This document shows, in pieces, positions 1-11,856 of a stretch of DNA of 64,000 bases. Both the position numbers and the translations under genes were made by a program. This DNA is from Salvia splendens (taxonomy: Eukaryota > Streptophyta > Magnoliopsida > Lamiales > Lamiaceae), in NCBI RefSeq assembly GCF_004379255.2, contig NC_056033.1, positions 8,598,172 to 8,662,171 of the forward strand, given 5' to 3'. The stretch's first letter is position 1, and each line of letters opens with the position of its first letter. The notes below the pieces were generated by a model. The model saw only the letters and a list, made by a program, of their open reading frames with translations. It ran no database searches and was not told the DNA's origin.

Positions 1-3000
1 GAAGAAAAATCTCAAAGACATTCCTACTTCAAAGGGCAGGAATCTCCTTTTAGCATGCTCTCTTAATATGATGTCGTGTTACTTGAAAACCAAGCAGTAT
101 GAAGAGTGTATTGGAGAAGGTACAGAGGTAAGGATAGATTCTTCTATTTGTGTTGCATGAAGAAACATTTTTATCTTTCAAATTGGTCAGCCTATGTTCT
201 TCAACTCAATCAATAAAGGTTACCAACTTTTTTATTTCCTTGTTAATCTATATATGCTTATCATTATTATTTCACCTCTTGGTGAGTTCCAACTTTCTAG
301 CGTGCTAAACATATCTGCGATGAGTACTTTTCTTGTAAAGATCTTGTCAAATTAAACATTATATTTTATTTCGAAGAAACAGTTACACTACAGTTATCTG
401 AACTTCTGCATTGACGGCCCGGAGTAACCAATGAAGAGTAGCTAGTACAATAACTTTGATGTACTGCAGGTTTTGGCTTATGATGCAATGAACCCTAAAG
501 CTCTCTACCGAAGGGGTCAAGCATACAAGGAATTGGGAAAACTAGGAGTGAGTAACTGTTTCGAATTTCTTTGATGAGTATTATGAATTGTAAGCTTGAT
601 AATATATTCACTGTTGATTATGCCATCTCTTATCTTTATATGCATTGAATGCTTTTAGGAAGCAGTGTCTGACTTGACTAAAGCACATGAAGTATCTCTT
701 GGGGATGAAACTATTGCAGATAGCTTAATGTACTGTATCTATCTGTTCCCTAAGTTCTCTTGTTGTTTAGAGGAGTAGTATTATCTAGCTTGCATGGAGG
801 CTGGTTTTACCCCATCCTGCATTTCGGCCAGGTTCCGCGCCTTTATGGCTGTCTTTATTGGTTTTATTGACTGATGTTCTTTGATACCAAATATACGTAG
901 GGAAGCCGAGGAAAGATTGAATAAAGGAGGCAGAACTCATTCAAGAGGTATGCAGTATGCTGCTTGCTTGTACTTCAGTTTTCATGTTTTGATTGATACT
1001 CCTGGGAATAATGTGGATTTATGTGCTATTTATCATTTGACATTAGGGGTGGTTATTGAAGATATAACTGAAGAAGCCACAGTATTGTCTGACAACTGCG
1101 AGAATTTGACATCAGAATCTTCGTTGTTATCACAAGAAGGAACCACTCAGTCTAAATCTAGTCAATCTGCTAGCATTGTGGAGCCTCAGTCAACTAATAA
1201 TGACTATTTCAAGGCTTTAAAAGATGACCCGGAATCCATCAGGTTTCATTGCAGTCAATCCCTTTTTGCCTTTTTCTTGTGCAAGTTGTAAAAGATTGCC
1301 ACAATGCGAAGCTAAAACTTCATTAGCTTCTGATATTTTCTTATGGGATCCATGCTGTTAGGGTATCAATGCTAATTAGTTGTCTTATTTTGCATTAAAA
1401 AATTTTAGGTATTCATTTTATTGCTTGGTGTTAAAATTTATGCTTCCCTGAATGTGGCTTGACAGTGTCAGAGCCTGTATTATCTATTGCTAACTGCCAA
1501 GTTCAATAAGCTATTTTTTCTTTCTTTTTTTATTCTATTGTAGATCCTTCCAGAACTTCATTTCTCAATCTGATCCTGAGACATTGTCTGCTATGAATGG
1601 TGGAAAAGTTGAAGGTGTTTCTCCTGAAATGATAAAGACTGCCACTGATGTCATAGGCAAGATGTCACCTGAAGAACTCAATAATATGTTCCAGTTGGCT
1701 TCCTCCTTCCAAGGACAGAAAAATGGTGGTAGTTTCACTCCTGGACCAACTCCACCAGATCTATCACCTGACATGCTCAAGACTGCAACTGACCTTATGG
1801 CTAAAACGCCGCCTGAAGACCTTCAAAAGATGTTTGAGATGGCTTCATCTTTAAAGGGAAACGAGGCAGCTTCATCACCGTCAGCAGGTTTCCCTGGATC
1901 AGTTCCACCAAACTTGACACCAGACATGCTCAAGATGGCAACTGATATGATGAATAAGATGCCGCCTGATGAGCGCCAAAAAATGTTTGAGATGGCTTCA
2001 TCCATAAGAGGCCAGGAGCGACCATCATCAACGACGGTAAACAATGGATTAAGATCAGATGAATTTAAAACCCAAGATAATCTAAAAGTAAATGGCAGTG
2101 ATGCTGGTGAAAGTAGTTCCTCCCAACATCTTAATTCAAGTTCTTCACAATCAGGCTTCCTAAATTCGGGCGGTGATCTACAAGAGCAAATGAGAAACCA
2201 ATTGAAGGATCCAGCCATGCAACAGGTTTCCCACATCATCCTTTTGCATTTTCTGCTTTCTTATCTGCCACTTTTCTCAATCCTCTGTTCAGTATTATCT
2301 ATTGTATGAAGTTATGATCTGATTGGATTATACTTCAATTATTCGTTGTTCCAGTTCGACTTTAGTATAATTGTTTGTATTAGAGCTTATAGTATGGCCA
2401 GTTACATTATCTTTGGGCAGTGTGTCTGGTTTTACATGCGCAATATGTATTTGATAGTATATTTGACTGTTCATGGCCTCATTTTTAAAATATGAAATAC
2501 TTATATGCTTTATTGAAAACTAGTAGCTCTAATTAGGATGGGATGAAGCCCCCAAACTCATGTATTCCTGTCTCATTTCTTTTGTCCATTGTAGAAAATG
2601 TGCCTCAATTCTATTTATGATAATGTTGTGCAGATGTTGTCATCAATGATGAAAATATGAGCCCGGACACGATGGCTAACATGAGCGAGCAATTTGGGTT
2701 TAAGCTTTCACGCGAAGATGCTGAGAAAGCTCAGCAGGCCATGTCATCCTTGTCGCCTGATACTTTGGACACTATGGTATGCACCAAACAGGGTTAATTG
2801 GTTACTTACCCGCTATGTTTCTTTAACATATTTTCTATTAACCTGAGTGCTATCAGACTGTCATTTAGGATCATATTCTCAAATGCAATCCTGATACTAC
2901 AAAGGAAAAAAATAATTAGCTGAGAGGGGTTTTGTGTGGGTAATGAGTTGTTTGTTTCGATACTGATTCTGAATGACAATGAGTGCAGATGAAATGGGGC

Positions 3001-3135
3001 GGTAGGATTCAAAGCGGTGTAGAAGGTGCAAAGAAGACCAAGAACTTTTTCCTGGGAAGATCTGGATTGTTGTTGGCCATATTTATGCTACTTTTAGCAG
3101 TCATTCTTCATTGGTTTGGGTGGGTTGGCAAGTAG
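1..3135 (+). CDS. OEP61: OEP61/TPR7-like outer envelope TPR protein (5' end outside window)
   Basis: Chloroplast outer-envelope (and ER) TPR receptor that binds Hsp70-delivered preproteins (family knowledge). Exons read by eye: 1-127, 470-547, 659-729, 901-947, 1047-1242, 1544-2225, 2634-2776, 2989-3135, with GT-AG junctions and matching phases up to exon 1544-2225. The first exons carry TPR helices (motifs [14 protein letters not shown] and [16 protein letters not shown]). The long exon holds three repeats of the form [25 protein letters not shown], typical of this family. The last exon encodes a basic stretch, then a single hydrophobic tail anchor ([19 protein letters not shown]) ending GWVGK-stop. 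Oddity: exon 2634-2776 fits the family only if one base is added near 2651. As written, the frame from the previous exon reaches TGA, while the next frame is open to the following donor. Identity is firm; functional state is uncertain. Confidence 0.88.
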
Positions 3136-4009
3136 ATGGATGCTACTATAGTTTACAATTGTACTGGGATCCCTGAACAGAGGGACTCATAATAACTCAA
3201 CTGGAATTTTAATTATACTAATAAATATATGTCCGATTAGTTGATGATATGCCTTTTGTTCTTGAGCTCTTGGTATAGTTTGGTGAGGTTTAGGTAAGGG
3301 TTCCATAACATTTATGTACTAGTATTCATTTATAAGGAGGAAATATATATACCTATTCAAATGACTGCTGGAATCCACGGTAAAAATGCACATTACCAAT
3401 ATTTGGTCTGGTATCGGATAGTAAATCCATGCGACTTGATTAAAAAGTCGTTGGTCTCATAACTTTGAAAAAAATTAACAACAGAAATCATGGTGTTTCA
3501 CATTGTTTACCATCGTCACAAATCAATTTAATTAAGAGAAAAGATAAATGTACATAATCGTATATGTACATAATACTTTTAAATTTAATTAAAAATTAAT
3601 TTTGTTATTTGTTGTATTATTATGTAGCAATAAGAAATAATTGATATAGAAATTTTATGTCAAATTTTAACATCATTTTGAGCTTGATTTGAATTAATTA
3701 TACAATATTTAGTAAAAAAATTATTTTTTTCTTAAATATACAAATACTTAAGTTAAAATTTCAATATTTTTTTGAAGTGTGACCAAATGATTAGTATGAA
3801 ATTTATTTTAAATCAATTAATATTTATAAATCGATTTTCAATGTAAAATGTTAAAAAAAAGTTTGATTATATAAGTACAATTATGTATATTTATCGCTGC
3901 AATTCGTGAAATGTTATGAATTATGATCAGTTGTTTATTTAGAGTGTGTATTTTATTGAGGATTCCTGCAAAGCAGTTTCCTAGATTTTGGGATTTAGTG
4001 TTATATTAA
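3136..4009. other. AT-rich 3' flank and intergenic DNA
   Basis: The first ~200 bases are probably the OEP61 3' UTR. The rest is AT-rich with no coding potential or repeat that I recognise. Confidence 0.6.
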
Positions 4010-4011
4010 TA

Positions 4012-4190
4012 CTCCCTCCGTCCCGTACTACTCGCACATTTCCTTTTCGGCACGGAGATTAAGGAATGAGTGTATAGCAAAGTCAACAATTGCGGCTGTA
4101 GGTGATAATTTTTACTAAAAATGGAAAGAGTGCAAATAACTTGGGACGCCCAGAAAGGAAATAAGTGCAAGTAGTCCGGGACGGAGGGAG
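4012..4190. mobile_element. Stowaway-type MITE
   Basis: The 179-bp element begins CTCCCTCCGTCCC and ends with its reverse complement GGGACGGAGGGAG. It is flanked by the dinucleotide TA on both sides (4010-4011 and 4191-4192), the Tc1/mariner target duplication. The inverted repeats extend about 40 bases with mismatches. It is non-coding and lies about 135 bp upstream of the small gene at 4327. Confidence 0.93.
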
Positions 4191-4326
4191 TATTATATTT
4201 AAAAATGCAAGTTGGAGCGGATTTTGAGTTCCATATATTCCGGGTTTTCAGTTTTGACCAGTTATTTTTCCTCCATAAAACGATTCTGAATCCCTTTATA
4301 TTTCGCATTTTAAATTGGGGATATTA

Positions 4327-4662
4327 ATGTCGGCGATAGCGACGAGCAGGAGAGGCGGGAAGAGCCGCGTTGGGCAAACAGCGGGCGAGTGCGCGGCGTT
4401 GTGCTGCTGCTGCCCGTGCGCGGTGGTGGATGTCCTTGTCCTCGCCGTCTACCGCCTCCCCACCGGCATCTGGAGGAAGAAGCAAAGGAGTAAGAGGAAC
4501 AATGATAAAATTTCAGCGGAGAATCGGCGGGAAGAGGAACAATCACCCGCCGGAGAAGACGATGCCGTTGGATGGGATGATGATGAGACGTTGCGCCGCT
4601 TCGATTGGGGCGGCTTCTGGCGGAGCCAATCAAATACGAGTATCAAGGAGCCTCAATTATGA
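4327..4662 (+). CDS. Small Cys-rich plant protein with CCCCPC segment
   Basis: A single-exon frame of 111 residues. I chose the ATG at 4327 because no in-frame ATG lies upstream before the frame breaks. Residues about 20-45 form a conserved-looking block (ECAALCCCCPCAVVDVLVLA) followed by YRLPTGIWRKK, then a charged tail containing WDDDETLRRFDWGGFW. I associate this arrangement with a family of short plant proteins often annotated only as transmembrane or pollen-preferential; the Cys-rich hydrophobic block could be palmitoylated or membrane-associated (inference). Molecular function is unknown. GC content is clearly higher than the AT-rich flanks, which supports a real gene. The antisense frames over it are shadows. 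Confidence 0.62.
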   Translation: MSAIATSRRGGKSRVGQTAGECAALCCCCPCAVVDVLVLAVYRLPTGIWRKKQRSKRNNDKISAENRREEEQSPAGEDDAVGWDDDETLRRFDWGGFWRSQSNTSIKEPQL

Positions 4663-5054
4663 TTCACGCAATTAATTACCTACCTTTTCTTCTGCTTATA
4701 TATCTTAAACTTTCGCATTTTGGGATTTTAATCTCAATTTCAACATCTGAGGCTTCACATTAATCATTTGATATTGACGACTATTTTTTTTTTGGATAAT
4801 CTGGCTTAAAATTTTATATTGCGCACTACAAATAAAAATAAATAAATAATCATTTGTAAATCCTTGTTGCTGCCTCAACTCATTCAAGGCGGAAAAATCA
4901 ATTTCGGGTAAAATAAATTATTTGCAGTATGCTACAATTAGAGGTACAGTGAATTACCTATTTAATCCTTTGAATTTGACCAAAATTCATTAATGATACA
5001 CTTTGTTTGTCTTTTTTTGTAAGATATATATGGCGAAGGAAATACAGTAAAAGT
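4663..5054. other. Intergenic DNA
   Basis: AT-rich DNA holding the likely 3' UTR of the small gene. I see nothing else in it. Confidence 0.5.
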
Positions 5055-5136
5055 TGTGTCCCTTTTTAAAGTGTCATCGTACCACCAATTTCTCGTGTTG
5101 CCACGTGACATATTATCTAATAATATTAGGGGAGTA

Positions 5137-5700
5137 TCTAGCAATATTCATTTAGTAGACGTTTAAAGATTTCATGATAGTAATATGTGGATTGATTGTT
5201 GAGTATTGCAAGATTGCCTGATAGTAATATGTGGATTGATTGTTGAGTATTGCATTATTCATATCCCTTCATGTACCACAATCTCGTGCTGCCACGTGGT
5301 ATATTATCCAACAATATTAGGGGCGTATCCAGCAATATTCATTTAGTAGGCGTTTACAGATTGCATGATAGTAAAGATGGATTGCAATGTTGATTGTTGA
5401 GTATTGCAGTATAGGGCAATATTCATTTAGTAGGCGCTTACAAATTGCATGATAGTAAAGGTGGATTACAGTGTGATTGTTGAGTATTGCAGTATAGGGC
5501 AATATTCATTTAGTAGGCGCTACAGATTGCATGATAGTAAATGTGGATTACAGTGTTGATTGTTGAGTATTGCAGTATAGGCGTTGAGTATTGCAGTATA
5601 GGGCAATATTCATTTAGTAGGCGCTACAGATTGCATGATAGTAAAGGTGGATTACAATGTTGATTGTTGAGTATTGCAGTATAGGCATAGAATGTTTCAG
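5137..5700 (+). repeat. Tandem repeats of ~80-100 bp in left arm of D
   Basis: A unit containing CAATATTCATTTAGTAGGCG, then GATTGCATGATAGTAA, then GATTGTTGAGTATTGCAGTA recurs at about 5137, 5330, 5418, 5497 and 5601 with small indels. The first unit includes part of D's TIR, so the array probably arose by amplification of subterminal sequence. Confidence 0.85.
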
Positions 5701-5703
5701 ATG

Positions 5704-5705
<2 letters not shown>

Positions 5706-5780
<75 letters not shown>
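5706..5780. repeat. (TA)n microsatellite left of element A
   Basis: An uninterrupted TA run of about 75 bases directly abuts the first base of element A (GGGATGTATTC). Confidence 0.97.
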
Positions 5781-5783
<3 letters not shown>

Positions 5784-5984
5784 ATGTATTCATTTCCTTT
5801 TCCTATATTTCCTCCTTTTTCCTTCTTAATATCAGCCATTAGATTAGAGAAATGGACGGTCAAGATCAACATTGGGTAATTAATCCCGTGTTGCATTATT
5901 TGTCCTATTTTGTGCATTATGAGGTTACAATAATCTAATAATGGCTGGAAACCGCTACGAATAATGCACCACATTAGGCTTGCA

Positions 5985-6175
5985 CAAGGGTCGGAACCCG
6001 CCGGTTCCGGGCCCGAACCGGCGGGTCAAGGGTCGGAAAATCCGCGAACCTGAACCGGCCCGCCTAGCTCCCGGCGGTTCCGGTTCAGGTTCAAAAAACC
6101 GGCGGGTTACGCGCCGGTTCAAAACCGCCGGTTTTCAGCTCGAACCGCCGGTTCCGGGCCAGAACCGGCGGGTTG
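5985..6175. repeat. hAT left subterminal ACCGGCGG array
   Basis: About a dozen copies of ACCGGCGG or CCGCCGGT in both orientations make this a GC-rich island in AT-rich DNA. Subterminal arrays of this kind bind hAT transposases in Ac-like elements (family knowledge). Confidence 0.85.
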
Positions 6176-6882
6176 ACGAATTTTTTTTTTTTTTTTTTGC
6201 ATTTTTCAACTTTTCAATTTTAATCAAATTACATTACACTTTTCAAGTTTGCTTTTGTATGCAATGTGAGTAAATAAAATTGAAAAAAATACGGCTAAAG
6301 TTGCAATTTTATTGAAATTGCATGTTTACAAATTACACGTTACAAGTTACAACAATTACAAATTGAAAACATATGGCGGTCTTGAAGTCTTAAACAAAAT
6401 TTAAATACAAATGAGACTACTAGTGAAGAACTAATTACAAATGACAAGAAACGACGTTGAAGTTCTTAAACGTATAAGTGTATTATATATATACTCTTAA
6501 CCGGCGAAGAAGATCTTTCTACATAACTAAATTAAGGACACCTTTAGCAATTCAACTTTAAATGTTGAGTTTCGTCTAACAATCAACAATTATAGTAGAA
6601 TTGTCAAAAGTTTCCCTCATTTAGCCGTATAGAGAAATATACTTCATCGACTAGAGTATATACAAATACAATTATGTAATTGTATTTGAATATTTTTAAA
6701 GTAGGAATTAATGGGAAAAAAAAGAAATAAAAGAAAAAGGACTTGAGCTCAACTTAAATTAAAAATTTAAGTTGAGGTGCCTACGTATCCCAATTGCTCA
6801 TTTGCATTAGGGAATCAAAGTCCACGTAGTTCTCTTACCTTACTTACCTATTTGGCTTGGCCGGCGGCGGTTGACGGTTGGC

Positions 6883-9406
6883 CTAATCTTCATCCCCGGT
6901 GAATTCATCTTGTGATCCCTCTTGACGATCATTCCAATCATTTTCTTGTTCTCGGACGTCAGCTTTGGCCCAATCATCAAGTAACATCACGGCTTCCATA
7001 TTTTTCGCCGAGAGCTTACTTCTTGATTCATCCAAAACGCGCGAGCCAACACTAAAAGCGGACTCGACGGCGACGGTGGAAGCCGGAACAAAAAAAATCT
7101 CCTTGGCCATTGAAGCAAGGATGGGAAAATCTTTCTCGTGGGTTCCCCACCAATCGAGGACGTCGATTTGGGCGGGAGGAGTAGGACCTTCATCACCAAA
7201 GGAAAAGAGTGATTCAAAATATAAATCTAATTCACTGACCATACCTGAGGACCTTCCGCCGGTGCTGTAGTTGTATAGGTCGGCTAGTTGGGATTGCGCG
7301 TCGGGGTCATCATAATCGGCTTGAAATGCAAAACCATAGTTATGTTGTGGAGGAGGGGGTCTTCTGACTTGGTGAGTGGTGTTATACTTGGTTTCATATT
7401 CGGTGTAGAGAGAGCGCAAGTTATACTCGAGGTTTTGTTGCACAACTGACCGGTCCGGGAGGTTTATTTGAAAGGTTTCTGAGAGGTCGACTCCAAATTC
7501 GTCACTGGTATCGGATTGGATTGCTTGAAGGGGACCAAGATCAATTGAACTCAAATTGTTATAATAAAAATCTAAAATTCTAGAGGTACCTGCTAATTTC
7601 CATTTTGGATCCAATACCTTTGCAATCAAAAACACGTTAGGAATCTCACTGAAATACTTGAGCCATTTTTCAATCATATAATACAAAACGCACATTAACT
7701 CGGGAGAAGAGGAAGCATTTTTCATTGAAGTTTTAAAACCAAGGGATATGTACATGCAATGCTCCAAAACACGAACAACAGTGCAATAATAAACACCCGA
7801 CAATTCAACAGTAGCATTTTTGAAATATTTGAACAATTTAAATAAAGCCAAACTGTTATCCCAACAACTATGCGAAAGATATAAATCACGGTAGGGGTTA
7901 GTTCTATAAAAATCACATAAAGCATCTTTATGTGTCAAGGTAGAATTCAGACAATCATATGTCGAATTCCATCTATGAGACACATCCATAGTAAAATTCG
8001 TGTACCTGACATTCTTTTGATGGCAATATTTCTTCCATGCTTTGCCAATAGCTGGCTTTTGATGGATTAATCTAACTGCATTTCTAATAGGAGAGACATG
8101 CTTTTGCCATAATTCAAGGGCATCCTGTACACATAAATTTAAAATATGGCAAATGCATCTTTGATGAAAATACTTACCTCCAATTACCGGTGTACAAGTC
8201 GCAATCAAATCGGCAATACTTGCGGTGTTGGCAGTTGCATTATCAAAACCAATAGAAAATATCTTGTTGCATAGCTGAAACTCATTCAACACTTGTATAA
8301 TCAAAGAAGCAATTTCTGGTGCAGTGTGTGGACTTTCAAATTCTCTAAAACCAATTAAACGCTTGTTCAAAGTCCAACTGTTGTCCACAAAGTGAACCGT
8401 AATACCCATGTATGAATGACGGTTAAAACAATCCGTCCAAACATCTGAGCAAATGTTCACCCTGTGGCCCATGTTAACTAAATAACGTGATAATTCTACC
8501 TTTTTCTCCAAGCACTGCCGAACGGTAGATCGTTGCACGGTCATTCGACCTATTCTTTTGATTGCTACATTCAACCCACTTTGCATAGTAACCTCAAAAC
8601 TTTTGTCATCAAAAACATTAAAGGGCATATGCTTCATAGCCGCCCATCTAGTCATTGTATCATCAAAATTCTTTTTATCATATTTAAATAGAGGCGCACC
8701 TGACGAACCCGAGCCGGCGCCGGCGGGTTGGAAGTTTAGTTGGCTTTGGGTAGAGGCAGTGCCGCATTCTACCGGATGCTTTGCCACTAAATGGCGACGG
8801 AGGGTGCCATATCCACCACCGGCGGACCATTTGTACACTTTATCGCAATAGTTGCAATAAACATGAAAGTCCGAAGTCTCTTCTTGAGAGTTCGGATCGT
8901 GAGGACTTGGAATCACCACCGCCACCTTCTTGTAGTGTTTGATAAAAATGTCCGATTTCAAAGGTTTTGCCGTGTTAGTGGGTGCAGGGGGAGGCATCTC
9001 CTCATTTCCGCCGGTGCTAGAAGGAATACGAGAATGCGATCTATCCTCGTTGTTGTCCGAGTCCGACGATATAGTAACGTCGAACTCCTCATCTCCCCTA
9101 CCCCCGCCTTGTTGCATTTCAGCAAGTAGCATGGCGGTCCTATGATCTTCTTCCATCTACAAATATTATGTACGTAGAAGTTAAAAGTATGAACGCAAAA
9201 AAAAATTAATGAAATTTTGTGCATGTGAATTGGAAAACAAATTTTTCATTACTTACTTGCATGCGTTCGGCTGCCAATCGGGAAACCTCGTCCATAACAT
9301 CTCGACGACTAGGTCGTCGAGATTTTGAGGGACGCGTAGTGCTTTGATCTTGGGCTATTCCCTTGCCCCGATCACCACGTCCCGATCCACCACGAGAAGA
9401 AGACAT
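6883..9406 (-). CDS. hAT transposase (BED zinc finger plus hAT dimerisation domain)
   Basis: Two exons on the minus strand: 9257-9406 (50 codons, start MSSSRGG) and 6883-9156. The intron is bounded by GTAAGT and TTTGTAG, phase 0, giving 807 residues without a stop. Exon 1 is basic and Ser/Arg-rich. A BED zinc finger lies near residues 120-178 (C-x2-C in YCNYCDK, then HLVAKH). The middle contains the family motif RWNSTYDCL. The C-terminal hAT dimerisation region (DVLDWWGTHEKDFP, SAFSVGSRVLDESRSKL) lies near residues 700-790, followed by an acidic tail. Length and domain order are those of an intact Ac-like plant hAT transposase. It cuts and pastes elements with these TIRs, acting in the nucleus. 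Confidence 0.93.
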
Positions 9407-9689
9407 ACTGAATATATTGATAAATGAAAAGTAATATGGACTTGGAATAAAATATGTATGAAGTATAAAAGAAGTGGTAAATTATGAGCACAACAAATAT
9501 AGTAGTGAGTAGAAAGTGTAGAATTAAACTTGCGCAATTAGAGAGAATGATGAGAGAATAGAGAAATGGAGATTGAGAATGAAATCCTTGTTAACACAAG
9601 AATGAGGTAAGGAAATATGAAGGAGAAGTGAGGTATTTATAGGAGTAAAATTGGAAGAAATAAAAAAAAAAATTCAAATTTCAAACTTT

Positions 9690-10180
9690 CAAATTTTCGG
9701 CCGAACCGCCGGTTTACCGCCTGAACCGGCGGTTCAACCTCAAAACCGGCGGTTTTTCCACGAAACCGGCGGGTTGGTCCACGGTTTTCCGACACAAACC
9801 GCCGGTTTCTGACCTCACCTAGCCCCCTACGCCTGAAAAGCTTCCGGAACCGGCGGAAACTGGTCGGAACCGCCGGTTCAAACCGGCGGTTTTCCTCCAA
9901 AACCGGCGGTTTTCACCCAAAACCGGCGAACCGCCGGTTCATACCTATCCCTACTTTGAACCCCTACGAACCCCTACGAACCCTAGCCGTTCGACCCTTT
10001 GAACCGGCGGTTCGAACCGCCGAACCGCCGGTTCACGGTTCAAGTTATGCCCGAACCTGAACCGGCCCTTATGACCCTCCGACCCTTCAGCCGGTTCAAC
10101 CCGCCGGTTCCGGGCCCGGTTCCGGTTCATGAACCGGTGGGCCCGAACCGGCGGTTAACCGGCGGGCCGGGCCGGATTGT
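9690..10180. repeat. hAT right subterminal ACCGGCGG array
   Basis: More than twenty copies of ACCGGCGG or CCGCCGGT in both orientations lie upstream of the transposase start. They overlap its probable promoter, so transposase binding could also autoregulate the gene (inference). Confidence 0.85.
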
Positions 10181-10197
10181 GCATGCCTACACCACAT

Positions 10198-11425
10198 GGT
10201 CACGAGTAATGCATATAATTGACTATATAATGCACAATATGTGAACTGCAATGCATACGAATAAGATGTACCATGTTATGATGTTTGGACACACGTTTCT
10301 TGTTTCCCTAAGGGTTTAATAAGCTTAGGGGCTAGGGTATAGTACGTAGACACGTATGTAATCTTCACATGGTAACGAGTAATGGATATAATTGACTATA
10401 TAATGCACAATTTGTGAACTGCAATGCATACGAACAAGATGTGCTGTGTTATGATGTTTGACACACGTTTCTTGTTTCCCCAAAGGGTTTAATAAGCTTA
10501 GGGGCTAGGGTATAGTACGTACGCATTAATAACAAATTATAAAACGATACGAATAATTCACCAAATTGTCACGAGTAATGGATGTTATTAACTATATAAT
10601 GCACAATATGTGAACTGCAATGCATACGAATAAGATGTACCATGTTATGATGTTTGACACACGTTTCTTGTTTCCCCTAAGGGTTTAATAAGCTTAGGGG
10701 CTAGGGTATAGTACGTAGACATTACTAAATGCACGTATGTAATCTTCAATCCGTTGATTAACCCATATACACAATACCTCTAATAATGCATAATATACTG
10801 AGATAATGACAATTAACAGCTACATAATGCACTACCTAAACCAAATAATGCACATACGTATATTCCAATAACAACAATTTGTTAGTAATGTCTACGTACT
10901 ATACCCTAGCCCCTAAGCTTATTAAACCCTTAGGGGAAACAAGAAACGTGTGTTAAACATCATAACATGGTACATCTTATTCGTATGCATTGCAGTTCAC
11001 ATATTGTGCATTATATAGTTAATAACATCCATTACTCGTGACAATTTGGTGAATTATTCGTATCGTTTTATAATTTGTTATTAATGCGTACGTAATATAC
11101 CCTAGCCCCTAAGCTTATTAAACTCTTAGGGGAAACAAGAAACGTGTGTCAAACATCATAACACATCACATCTTGTTCGTATGCATTGCAGTTCACAAAT
11201 TGTGCATTATATAGTCAATTATATCCATTACTCGTTACCATGTGAAGATTACATACGTGTCTACGTACTATACCCTAGCCCCTAAGCTTATTAAACCCTT
11301 AGGGGAAATTAGAAACGTGTGTCCAAACATCATAACATGGTACATCTTATTCGTATGCATTGCAGTTCACATATTGTGCATTATATAGTCAATTATATGC
11401 ATTACTCGTGACCATGTGGTGCATT
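10198..11425. repeat. 1.2-kb palindrome of three tandem units per arm
   Basis: A unit of about 190 bp is present three times directly (from ~10198, ~10370, ~10565). It includes AATGCACAATATGTGAACTG, CACACGTTTCTTGTTTCCC and AAGCTTAGGGGCTAGGGTAT. Three inverted copies follow (ending ~11055, ~11235, ~11425) across a spacer of about 130 bp centred near 10810. Related units occur near the right end of element B. Confidence 0.93.
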
Positions 11426-11617
11426 ATTCGCAGATACCAAAATGTGGCAGTTACTTTTCCGTCAAATGTCAATAATAACCATGTAATGCATACAACCACC
11501 TTCTATAATGCAACACGGAACCAGTTTTATAGAATCAATCTGATCCGTTGATGCCTTAGATCTAACGCGTAATATTAAGAAGGAAAAAGGATCTAAGATG
11601 TGAAAAGGAGAATAACG

Positions 11618-11620
<3 letters not shown>

Positions 11621-11693
<73 letters not shown>
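11621..11693. repeat. (TA)n microsatellite between A and the gene-capture element
   Basis: A TA run of about 73 bases abuts element ends on both sides. Confidence 0.97.
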
Positions 11694-11699
<6 letters not shown>

Positions 11700-11856
11700 T
11701 GATCAATGTATAACTAATCTTAAGTGTATAACTAGAGAACAAATCTCAGCCACACATCTTAATGGAACAAATATTATTTATTTTAATTATACAAAATGGG
11801 CCAAGGATATTTTTGGAAATTACATTATCAAATTTAAATCAAATTATGCAGCCTAG

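Larger units (their letters stand above)
5975..10189 (-). mobile_element. hAT transposon with perfect 8-bp TSD
   Basis: The 4215-bp element begins TAGGCTTGCACAA and ends TTGTGCATGCCTA, a 13-bp TIR with one mismatch. It is flanked by perfect 8-bp duplications CACCACAT at 5967-5974 and 10190-10197. Both ends carry dense ACCGGCGG/CCGCCGGT motifs. The transposase gene runs on the minus strand. It sits in one arm of element A's palindrome; the other arm (near 11425) preserves the uninterrupted target. Every expected part of an autonomous hAT is present. Confidence 0.96.
5781..11620. mobile_element. Element A: palindromic non-autonomous relative of MULE B
   Basis: The left end (GGGATGTATTCATTTCC) matches the reverse complement of the right end of element B near 26517. 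The right end, reverse-complemented (GAGCGTTATTCTCC), matches the left end of B near 15571. A therefore looks like an internally deleted relative of B in opposite orientation. Both ends abut (TA)n. Without the hAT inserted at 5975 it would be about 1.6 kb and consists mostly of subterminal repeats arranged as a large palindrome. It has no open reading frame of its own. Confidence 0.7.

Noticed and set aside
5624..5974. Open frames made of Tyr-Ile repeats
   Set aside because: They are read-through of the (TA)n tract, with no flanking coding sequence.
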